This document shows, piece by piece, positions 10,801 to 22,000 of a stretch of DNA of 64,000 bases. A model generated the notes under the pieces. The model made no database searches, had not been told where the DNA came from, and was given only the letters and a program-made list of their open reading frames with translations. The stretch is from Coemansia sp. RSA 1804 (taxonomy: Eukaryota; Kickxellomycota; Kickxellomycetes; Kickxellales; Kickxellaceae), in the NCBI GenBank assembly GCA_027578815.1, contig JANBTH010000006.1:1-64000 (forward strand), in the 5' to 3' direction. How positions within the stretch are numbered: the stretch's first letter is position 1; each line of letters opens with the position of its first letter. The position numbers and the translations under genes are program-made.

Positions 10801-11037
10801 CGATTTGGCCGAGAGTTTTGTAATAGGTGTCCTTGGAATGATAGCCCCGACCAGGTCTCCCACAGAGCCGTTGTCGTATTGGTTGGGAGTCACAACAACC
10901 GGAGCAGCAAGATCTTGGTCGGAGCCTTGATGGTTATGATTGATGCTAGGATTGAATGGGGAATTTCCATTGCTTGTGGTGGGAAATGTCGGCTGTGACT
11001 GCGCTGCCTTGTCGACAGGTACGTTTCTGGAAAACAT
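7889..11037 (-). CDS. PHD finger-zinc knuckle-extended PHD (PZP) chromatin reader, three exons
   Basis: Predicted histone-H3 reader. Exons on the minus strand: 11037-10777 (87 codons), 10595-10416 (60) and 10276-7889 (795 plus stop). Introns are 181 bp (GTAAGT...TGTAG) and 139 bp (GTATGT...CTAG), both phase 0, giving 942 residues. Exon 2 is a complete C4HC3 PHD finger (EFCTICQSGV..., FCEGKCRLGFHQKCYG, WYCDWC). Exon 3 opens with the knuckle and ePHD (GLYCCHYKND, HVQCAAWIPDV, MCEFCGARFGYQVRC, ESAFHPMCAIRYKF). A long basic/Ser-rich low-complexity middle follows, then a C-terminal helical part (about residues 840-942) that may be a coiled coil. The PZP module is shared by BRPF/Nto1, JADE and AF10/AF17. 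No EPL1-like region or bromodomain is visible, so an AF10-like layout (PZP first) fits better than Nto1. The exact orthologue is unresolved. Confidence 0.85.
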
Positions 11038-14000
11038 GGCTGAATGCTAAAGTGCCAAACAATAATCCTATTGTATCTGGCGTAGACAGTATATATGGCG
11101 TAAAGTTGTCTTGTCAAACGACGAGCAGTGCTTTAATATCTTGGCCAGAGGATGATGATGAGGGAAATGCAGGCTGTATATGACAGTGCCGGTGCACTTT
11201 GTTAGTGTGTATAGCCCAAAAGACACTTGTACGCACTTTGCCTGACACTTGAAGGTTTTTTCAACTAGTGAAATAGAGGAACTTTTTTCTATTATGCAGT
11301 TAGCTTGGCGTAAGCACGAGAGCGGCTCCGTCCAATACAGGTTTCGGTTTTACTGACAACAGGGGGCTAGTTCCACCGCTCTTGCAGTTGACATAGCATA
11401 CACCCCCGAAAAGGATATAAAAAAGTAAATTGGAATTTAAAAATGAGAAAAAGAAGAGAGAGACTTGCGATTCAACAGCTGTGTGAGGCTCTGAAATATT
11501 AAAGCTGGAAATACACTCTGTGGGCAAGGAATAAAAAAGGTTTGAATTCAGAGAGAAGGGAAGCAAAGCGCGAAAGAAAAGAAGCGCGCCAGCATTATAA
11601 ATTGTGAGGCAAAAATTAATGATTGGATGGGGGAAAAAGGATTCAAATTGTCGGTGTTGGTATTTTTAAAACGAAAAAAAAGAAGATAAATTAAAGGCTT
11701 GCGTTTCTCTTCAACAGTGGATTTAAGTGGTTTACCACTGAAGGTTCACAACAAAATAGAAGCTTTTTGTCTTTGCCGCTTGCATTTGGATTCATAAGCA
11801 CAGTCTCTTGCTGTCAACTGCTTTTTCCGTATCAGAGTGCAACATACAACTATAAAGCAAACATTTAGGCTTTACATGGTAGACTTGCAGTTTGAATACG
11901 GCACTGTAGCTTTTGCTATCTCTTTTACTATAAACTTCTTGGCTAAAAGATATATTTCATATTAAGCTAACGGTTAAAGAATGAAAACCAAGTTGTAGTT
12001 TGTTTGTATTTATTGTTTTCATCTAGAACAGAGCTTGAAAGCTGCTTGGCTGCAAAAATAAAAGAAACAAAAAGAAAAAGCTGAATAAGTGGCTATGGTA
12101 CACAAGATAGGTCTGTTATTGTTGCAGATTTAAAGATGCAATTACAGCTTCCAATAGATTCAGGTGGATTATTGGGACATAATCCATTTCTTGGTGTCTA
12201 TATTTTCTTTTCATGCTCAGTCCACAATTGTAGCTTTGGCAGAGCCGCCAAATAAGTAGCGAAAAAATAAAGTTTGTATTTCCTTTATTAACTTAAATGT
12301 TTTAAAATTTGCGTGAGCAATGACCAAGAGGTTTTCTATCTTAAATGAGCGAATACATACCCTGTTATTTGTCGTGGAGTATCTAATTCAGTCTTTTTTG
12401 CCTTGAATACTTAATCCAAGGTCAAAAGGTCAGATGATTAGCCATTATTTTTATTTTTGTTACACAGCAAGCATCTTAAATAAAGGCAAACCGCTAAGCA
12501 AAAAATTAGATCCGGCAATTATCTGCCATTGTATGCTATGAGCGACAAAAGTGAGGATAATAAAAGAAGCGAAAATGAGTATAAAGACACAAATAAAGCA
12601 TAAAACTGGCTAAAAACATTGATTTTTGGATTTTTGATGGTTAGCATTATAAAATAGCCAACGTATATGTTGTTATTAATTCTGCCATTAAAAGAGACTG
12701 TTATCTAACCAAAAAAATATTTTTCTGGTTGGTTACATACAGATATACTGAAAAATATACTTGCTAATGGTATTATTGCCATATATTTATTTGTAGGTGG
12801 TGAAAAAACAAACGGTTAAACAGATAATATACCTCTACACAGACAAGATACTCGTCTTGAGTTGTGTTTTATTCAGATATCTATCGCAGAAATTAATGGA
12901 GAAGATTTCAATGTTGAAATCAGAGATGAAGAGAAAACCCCGTGTTATTCACAAGCTGTCACGTGGTAAAATAAAATATTGCTGCTGATTGTATTAAAAA
13001 TGGCGGTTTCCATTAGACAAAGAAGCATTACATCGTTGGCAACTGTTGGCTTGATGTTGCAATATTATTATTAGTTTTGAATTGCATGCTGACTTTAATA
13101 GTCTTGCTCTCGCTTTGTGGCTACATGGCTGTTACGATCCTTCATATAAAAAGATGTATCTGATTCAGAGCCAACCGATCAACCCCAGCCGCAGACCATG
13201 GGTTGTTTTTAATTCAGACACGGCTTTCTCGTTCGTTCAAAGAGGGTAGCTGGTCATGTCATTCTTCATGTGTTAAAATTATTCGTTGCCACTTACATAC
13301 TGGATTTTGCAAGTTAGTTTGCGTTGTATGTCGTGGGAGAGAGGATATGTTAAGCAACGGAACTGGGTGTGCTGTCTGCATTGTGAGTGGCAAGGCTTTT
13401 CGCCGGATTAGTTGGTGTTTATCTTCCGTTGCTGCCCAAACGCAAGAAGAGGCCATCAATTACATTGCAGATGGAATAAATCCCCCATCTTGTTACTTTT
13501 TCAGTTAATGCAAAAAGGGATATTGTCCAATCCGACTCGACTCGACTCTGAAAGCCGCACATGAAACACAGCAGATCGAGCCGCCCTATTCTTTTGAACC
13601 TAGCCTTGTAATTTCAGAGAAAAAGGAAAACAAATGAATGCACCAGTGAAAAAACTTTGATTGTTGTTTTCTTTCAGACTAGTGGCATTTTCTTCTTGCT
13701 AACCGGCGTTTTTCTTTTGAAGAGAAAACAACAGCAAAACAGAGAACAAGAAAGCGTGGATCGGCCAAACGACCACAGACACACACTTCTTTGTTGATGC
13801 GACATGAGCTCAGTTGCAATAAACAAGGTGCTGGCGGCTGCTGGAACCGCACAGCTAACCATGCATCAGGGCGTGTGGAAGACCAAGGACTGCCACGGTC
13901 CATTCCACGGCAATCTGCGCAGCTGACTGATGGACTCTTTGTCAATGGCCGCTGGCAAAGGAAGGCTGGCATGTCATCACAGAAATAAATAAAGATGCCA

Positions 14001-14478
14001 GCCAGCGCCTTTTCTCTTCTCCTTCCGCTTTATTTTTCTGCTATTCCTGTGCTGAGTTGAGTTGTGTGTTTTGCCTTTCTCGTTTTGCCCTTTTTCCCCT
14101 CTCCCCTTTTCTTTACTAGTATCTTATTTCGTCACCTCACTCACTCTCAAAGCTACTCCTGCTCATCCCTGCTTGCAGAGCAGTTGCATTGGTTCCGATA
14201 AACCGGCATAGTGTAGCTTGCATCTTACTCACGCAAATAATAATAATCAACAAAACGCTCTACTCGGAGAGCAGCCGCAACAGCAGCAACGAACATCTAT
14301 TATAGAAAGACCATTAAAGGATAGACACAAGCATCATATACGCACTTGGGGCCTTTTCACTGAAGCAGCCTAATCAACAAGCCGGTGCATTTATTTATAC
14401 CCAGCCAGCCAGCAGCATATCTATCACATATCAGACTCACGAATCCACTGCACAAACAACCGATTCTATTAGCTATTG
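11038..14478. other. Gene-poor 3.4-kb stretch between the PZP gene and NUM1
   Basis: I find no reading frame here that resembles a known protein. It is AT-rich from about 11.4 to 13.1 kb. The last 300 bases (about 14180-14478) are rich in C and A, with few T runs, and end in TATTG|GTAAGT. That is the look of a 5' leader of the downstream NUM1 gene. A short tandem CGACT x3 lies near 13535. No tRNA A/B boxes were recognised by eye. A non-coding RNA or distal regulatory elements cannot be excluded. Confidence 0.4.
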
Positions 14479-16038
14479 GTAAGTAGACATTCTCTTGCGA
14501 AGCTTTAAAGCCCAGCAGCTGGGTTCCAACCCTCCTCTCACCACGTTTTCCACGCCCCTAGCCATTGCTGCATTTAGCCAAGGATATATTGCAAAATGGA
14601 AGGAGGGAGGTGGTGTAGCTGGGATAAATGTTTGTAGAAAAAAGGTCTAGCGTGCGTTGCATTGTCTGTTCTTTTCCGGACATGTTTCCGTTCTTGGTTC
14701 TTTTTCGGAGCCTCGGAAGCAAAATGGTCGATACGGACCAATGCACGACCAAACCAAGAAGAATAACGCAGTGCGAAACAGGGGAGAGAAGAAGAGAGGT
14801 GCAGCGTTTGTTTGGCTTTTTGCTACAAGTCAAAATAATCCCGCGCCTGCGCCTCTCTCATTTATTTTGTTTTGCCAATCAAAGTCAGCCAGCCCACCAG
14901 ACCATCTCATTGCTTCTTGTTGCTGTTTGCACTGCTGACCATGTCTTCCGACTCTGTAAGATTTGGCTGCCTTTTGCATTGTTGGGTCTGAGTGGATCCG
15001 GAGCCTTGCAAGCAAGGTATTTGGCATCAGTGCAATTCCCTGCATATGTGGCATGCCAACCAAGTAAGGGAGGATGTTGTTTTCTTCATCATCTTTTGTT
15101 CGCCACCTTTGCTTTTGTCAGGTTTGGCTGGCTTGGCTTACTTGTTAATTTTTATTTGCAGGCTGTTTCTGGAACTTGCTTATACATTCTCACCTGTTTG
15201 TGGCACATATTGTTGATTGTGCTCTTGCTGCAACAACATTCATGAGGCACGCTTTGGAAAAATGTGGTGTTGGCGTTTGAGAAAACAAGGCCAACAAACA
15301 GGCATGTGCTCTCGTTTTTTTTTTGCAAGGGAAAATAAAGGCAACCGTGTGCAGTTCCCGTGCTCTCCAGGCAAGCCGCGGCCCTTTCCTTTTCTTGAGA
15401 AAATGATGACGAGGCTTTCTATGCGTTTTGCCTTGGCAGATTTGACTGAGCTATCGCAGTACATCGTCCAGCATTGGCAGCGCTGCCATCTCCCTCTCTG
15501 CCCTTCTCTCCCTCCTTCCTTCATTTCTCTTTCCGCCCGTCTGCATGTCATCAACAGCTAGCTTACTACGGCGTATTGTTCTTTTCTTCTGTTGGGCTTG
15601 CTGTTTTTGGGTATTATTTGGCATTGCTGCAGGGAGTGAAAGCGAAGGTGTCGGAAATCTCTTCCTGAATCTTACATCCTTTTTTTCTTTCTTTCCTTCT
15701 TAATACCGTAGCTTCCTTGCGTTTATTTTTATAAAACCTACTTGTTTCTTATTCTATTTACGCTCTCCGACACACTGACGTCTTTTTATCTTCTTATTCT
15801 TATTCGTACTCTCACTCTGCCAACTAGCACACACGTACAGCCAGCAAAAGCATATTCAATCAAACGCCGCCTTGGTCGGTGCTGCTACGCTTTTATATTT
15901 AAGCAGCCGACAAGGGTGGACTGGCTTTTGTATCTCCTCCTCATATTCCTAGAGCTTTTATACATACCCAATCTTTTTCACTCCCCTCTCTTTTCCTACC
16001 TGCTTCTGACTCTAATAGCCTTAGCTGTCCCATTCCAG
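14479..16038 (+). other. Probable long 5'UTR intron of NUM1
   Basis: A strong donor, GTAAGT, starts at 14479. Candidate acceptors are CGTACAG ending at 15840 and CCCATTCCAG ending at 16038, 21 bases before the NUM1 ATG. The interval contains small open frames without family resemblance and long pyrimidine-rich stretches near 15480-15540 and 15680-15790. The donor is convincing; the acceptor choice, and whether one intron or several are present, is inference. Confidence 0.45.
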
Positions 16039-16059
16039 GAATAAGAGTCACACACACCA

Positions 16060-19000
16060 ATGTCACCCCGCACCAGGACCCCGGTGACTTCTCGTCCGGG
16101 CACACCTTCCGGCCTGGGACTTTTCAAAACTAACGATAGTACAACACCAACCATGCGCTCTGTTTCTAATGGTAGTAGCTCGTCGCTGAGGAACGCTACG
16201 CCGTGCTTCCATACAACACGACCGCAGTTTATATCTGGGCACATCGAACGGTGCGAAGCCTGTCGTCTGAAATACGCTCGCCAAGCAGAGTCCACGGCAA
16301 ACATCCCGTTTTCCACGCGCCGCCCGTCCGGATTACAGCCACGCTCGCAATCGCGCCAGTCGCTCAACGGAAGCAACAGACCATCTAGCGCTGCCTCGGT
16401 GGGCACAACTGTCAGCCACAACACGCTAGGCTCAAACACAGTCTCAGCCATGCGGCCATCGTCTAGGTCTTCGATTGCCTCGGTGGCATCCAGAGGCAAT
16501 GGAGGCGGCAACGGGTCAGGTCGGAGGTCGACACGCCCTATCCACCGGCGGAGCTCATCTGCGGGGTCACCGCTTGTGGAGGAGGAGAAAAGAAGCGATT
16601 CCAGCCAGGTGATGACCAGCGTTGCAGAGGAAGCGCCCTTGGCTCCGATGCCTATTCCTCCATCACGCGCAGACAACCCATTGTCATCGATATCGTCAAG
16701 CGACGGCATGCCGACATCGCCAACAGAGACTGTTGCCAGCAGAGCGCGTGCCAGGTCGTCGCGCAACAACACACGGACTCATGGTACCACAGCAGATTCC
16801 GCTGCTCCAGGTGGCGGTGGCGAGAGACGCCAGTCGCGCAGAGGGTCGTCTCACTCCATCCACACGCTTCGTCGGGCTGGAAACGACTCGCCGGTGGGTT
16901 TGATTCGCACAGTGGCTCATCGATCGGCAAGTTCCCAGCATCCTCCGTTGTTCCCGGAGAGCATTGGGGATTCTGGTACTGAGCTGCCTGTTTATATCGA
17001 TTACGCACTGATGGGATCTTTGGTGGATCAATCGCGCGACGCGGACAAGTACAAAGCTGAAATTGCGGAGCTAAAGGAGACTGTGCGCAAACTGAATCGT
17101 GATGCCAACCGCGTTCGTTCCGATGAATCTCCCAAGCCTCAGAGCAGCCAGAGCCCGGACAATATATTCGGCGCCCACTTGTCGGACGCCAAGCAGAAGG
17201 TGGTGGAACGCAGGATGAATCTCGATCGCTCAGCTCTAAACAAGTTTGAGGAGTTCCGGAAGGCATATGAAGATTGTGAATCGTCTCTCCGTATCCATCC
17301 CGCCCAGTTTACCGGGGAGCGACCACTTAGTCCGCCGCCAGCACGCAACTGGGGCGGAGGCGTATCCACACCCATGCGTCCGCTGGATGGGAGCGACCAG
17401 GATGCGCGCCGCGCTACTATCAATGCCGCGGAGGTCCGGCGTGCAGGCGAAGATCTGATGAGCACGCCTGTGCGTCGCAAGCCTCAGCCCATGGCACGCG
17501 GGACTAGCACACGTCGTCCGACAAAGTCCCGGATGAATCGTCCGCTGTTTGGAGGTGACAGTGAGCTCAGCGACGACGGGCTTGATGAGGATGATTTTGA
17601 GGAGGCTGATGATACTGAGCATCGTGACTTGCGCAACTGTCTTATGTCTGCATCCAATTTTGGCACCTTCCTCGTTCAATATGTGACGCGCCAATGTCTC
17701 GACTACAACAGACTTTGCGACGAAAACAAGAAACTGATGCTCAGCTTTGATGAGCTTGAGAAAAGTAAGGCTCTTGCAGACAAGCAGATCAAACGTCTCG
17801 AAGAAGTGCGTGGTGAGCATGCTGCGCAGGCTTACGATATGAGAGCACAAAAGGAGATACTTGCCGAGGAGGTTGAGCTTAAAGAGCGTAACGCGCGGCG
17901 TATGGCGAATGATAACGAAAAGTTAAGACACGAGCTTGTCGTTTCCAACAATCGCTGTGGTAACCTTGATGATCAGGTTACCAAAGCTAACGAATCTCTG
18001 CTGAAATCTCGTCAACGCTACGAGCAAGAGATCACATCATTGCGTCGCAACACCAACTCACTCCAGCAAGAAAAAACGACATTGTTGAAGAAGAATGACG
18101 AGCTACGTACTGAGTTAAAGGGCAAGCTGCAGCGGGCCGGTCTGAAAGCCAATGTCGACGAGTATCTTGCTGAGCGCAGACGTGAAAGTGCAGCAGCGGC
18201 CATTGCTGATGCCGATGGATCTGCAGGCGATGCCATAGACAACCGTGCCGCCAATACCGGTGTTTCTGACGGAGCCGCTGCCGAAAATGAGATCAAGCGG
18301 CTGCAGGAGACTGTTCAGTTTTGGCGCAAGAAGACCGATCGCGCGAATCGCAAACTACGGTCAGAAAAGACCGCTAACAAGGAGGCTCACCGTATGCTGC
18401 GTATCCAGCAAGAAGAAACATATCGGTACCAGCAGACCTTTGGTCCTCTTCCAGACGACATTGCAGATGGTGGTTCTGAGGTGCTGGGCGAGTTTATGTC
18501 CTCAATGGTTGGTAGCCCCACTGGGAGTTTGCGCCGACTATCGATTTATTCGCCAGTCAGCGTTTCTAGAAGCGTCAAAGAGGCTGCGTCAGACGTTTCG
18601 AATGATGATCTCTCGAGCGATACGTCAGACTCTAGCACTGGTCATATTGGAAAACGCTATGGCCGTCGCCGGAGTTCTCGCGCAGGCACAACCGAGATGG
18701 CTAACTCTGTCTCGACTGGCGCCCGCAATGCTCGTGCTGGCGATTCTTCGTTTTCCACACTCTCAAGAGAATCTGCGTTGGTGCGTTCTGGATCTCATTC
18801 CAGTCTTTCTAATGCAAGTGAGGATGACCCTGAGGATGCGGAGAATGCTGATGACAAGGACATTCTCAGATACGAGATGCGCATGAAGAACCGTCGTGCA
18901 ATAGTGGCAACTCCACGCGGTCGCAAATCAGACGCTACAAAATCGCCCAGGACCATTGCTGGCTCACGTCGTAATAGGAACCCCAGACTCTCGATCGACG

Positions 19001-22000
19001 TTGATCCTGTTCCCCCCAGCACAGGTATGGTGGGCGGTGAGTCGCTTGGTGACATTCTCGGCGTTGGTAGCCAGTGGGGCGACCTTGCGTCTGCGCGCAG
19101 CAAGCCTGAAAGTGCGAGAGACCACCACGGTTCGGTAAGATCAACTGATGGCCAACAGCCATCGTCCTCACTTGCCGCTGAGCTTGGTGGCATCGATGGC
19201 TCAATTGGATGGGGCTCCTCCAACTCGCCTGTTACTCCAATGGCTGCATCTAGCCCATCAAGCAGACCGCGTGCACGCAGTATTCGTGGCACTGCACCAC
19301 CCTTTGGTGACAGGTCAAACTCGTTTGGTCTTGGATTTGGTGAGTCTGTTAGTCTTGCTGAGCAGCTTTCAGAAGCAGCCAAGAGACAGAACATACCAGA
19401 GGCTTCCAAACCAATTATGATCGATGCGTCAACATCTACTGATCCGTTGCCAGAACATTCTGATGCGCAGGTTGCTACGGCGCTTACATCGTCGTCTCAC
19501 GCCGATGCATCGGTATTTTCTACTCTCTCTCCACCATCTTCCGAAGCCTCGGTTTGCACTGAGGATACGGAACCAATCGAGTACTGTTCTACTGGAGTTG
19601 ATCCACGGGTTGGTGTTTCCGAGCTTGTTGACAATGGAACCCAGACATTTGCTGCTGGTACAGGCGAGACTGGTGTTCAGGCCACGACATCCTTGATACA
19701 CCAACAAATCGCAACTGATCCACTGATTGGTGTAGCGCATGTGGGCGTTATGACATTGCCTGCTTCTGGTACAGATGTTTCTGTTCAGACAACTTTGTAT
19801 GCCAGTATTGATGTTGGTATCGCCACTGCTGTGTTGGTATCAAATCTCGAGGATAAGGCTGTTGAGAATGTCGCTACAATCTCTACCAATGCAGTGCAGG
19901 CTGTTCCTCTCACTGCCACTTCATCCATGTCTACTGATCCGCGGGTCGGTGTCACGGAATCCGCTACCCATTCTGAGATTGTTATGCGCGACCAGGCCTG
20001 CCAGAGCATTGCAGCTACAACTGAGCAGGGGATGTCCACCGATCCATTGATGGGCATGATATCTAAGCAAGTGCAAGCGACTGCCACCACTAGCAGCACC
20101 ATGATGTCAACTGCTAATCCTTCCATGGTAGATTGCGGATCAGATGCCATTTTGCCAAAAACCGTTGAGACAGCAACATCAATGGATCTGGTCAAAACAT
20201 TCGACATGGAGGTTGCCACGGATAATAGTTTGCTTCTTTCGTGGCTGGCGCCTCTTATCCCTGAAGGCATAGCAGCATCGGCTGTCCTGACAGCTCTTGC
20301 TGGCAAGAGCGAGCCCATTTACGAACACTATGCAAAACAGGTTGCTGATGATGCAAGAGCGGCAGCTAGGGCTGAACATGAGCGTCTGTCGGCTCTTTCG
20401 GCGGAGGAAGCAGCGGCCTGTGTCAAGACATACGTTGACCGAGCAGTCTCGCCAGAGCCGCTCGGCACTAGCGATCGCGCAGTACAAGCCACGCCCTGCG
20501 TAACAAGCACTTGGCAGCAACCAGAAGACATGCCTGTGTCCCACACAGGTGTTGATGCTCCAGTTCCACCAAAACTTACTGACACTATGGTTGGGACTGA
20601 GCACCACACGACTACCAGATGGGTGGAGCCATTTGATCCTGTCGTCAAGTGTGATATCGGTGTACTTGCTACTGTTGAAACGGCTGATCGTGGTACTCTG
20701 CATGAAATCAACCATGCGGATGCCGCCACTGATTCGACTGTCGAGTCTAAGGATGCGTCTGTGTCAGCTAGTGCTTCTGTCGCTGACCACTCGACCAGCA
20801 CGGATATTGTCATGCGAGATGCTTCAGTTGGGCGGATAGTTGATCTGTGTGAGCGCTCAGTTTCGCCAATTATTGTTGATGTTAGTTCGGTGGCTGTTGG
20901 CACGGACATAACGACCGCAAGCAAGAGCACTGGTACTGCGATTTCTGTTGCCGACAAGACTACAAGCAATGTTGTTGAATTCACCAGTGTTTGCATTGAG
21001 GCAGGATGCGTTGATACAGTATCGGTTGGTACATTTACGGATGTATCGACCATGGAGAAGGGCACCGATTGTGAGTTCGTGTCCATGACAGACCGTGGTG
21101 TCCAGCTGGAGAGTCCAAATGTATCGCATGTTGGTGTGGCGGCGATCGTCCCTAATGAGCATGCGTCAGTATCCACTACTGTTGTCTCTGCTCCGCCAAC
21201 GGAGGATCGTGGAGTGTACACATCCGATTTGCATACCACTTCCGGAGCTATGGTCGCTGAATCGGCGGCTATCGCAGCACCGGCATTGATGGAAAGAGGA
21301 GTTAGCAATGTTGTTAGCGCTACATCGATGGCCACACAAACAGATTCAGACCAATTCGAACATGTTGGGCATTCAAGTACGAGTGGCGCATTTCCAGTGG
21401 ACGATATGGGAGTCAGAGCCGTCGAGTCCTTTGAGTCGATTGGAAAGTCTGGCAGTCAGAACTCTGCAGCAACTGACGACGACAGTGAGGAGTATGACGA
21501 TGCTCGTGCTGCCCAACTAACCGAGGAAGCGCCTGTTCTTCTTCTGCCAAGACCAGGTCTCCGCCACTCGCCAACTGCGCCACTGCCACAGCTGCCACCA
21601 CAGACATCACGGCCGTCGTTACCTATGCTGCCTTCGCACAATCAGCTGACGGATAGACCTTCGTTCTTCCCACCAACCAAGGCAATGTCTGCGATGGAGC
21701 TTGAGCGTGTCTTGATCAACGGCAGAAGAGAAAACGAGCAATCCCAACTATCGCGAAGCAGCACGCCTGAGAAGGTATCCGATGGCGAAGACTATGGCTA
21801 CATTATGGTATCGCCACGCACTAACGTGCAGCACATTCAGGTCTCAGCCATCTCATCCTCGCAGTCGAGCAGCATAGCGAACGGATCAACGCGAAGCAAG
21901 CGGAATCCGCTAGCGTTGTTTGACCGGTACTCGCGCTCGCCTAGCAAGCGTGCCAGCACTGGCTCAGCCGACCCTGTTCTCTGTGAACTTGGCCGCGATG

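Noticed and set aside
13203..13508. 101-codon frame in the 11-16 kb gap
   Set aside because: No family signal, no promoter context, and Cys/Ser-rich composition.
14628..15245. 205-codon frame upstream of NUM1
   Set aside because: Lies inside the probable 5'UTR intron, with Cys/Leu/Phe-rich translation typical of T-rich non-coding sequence.
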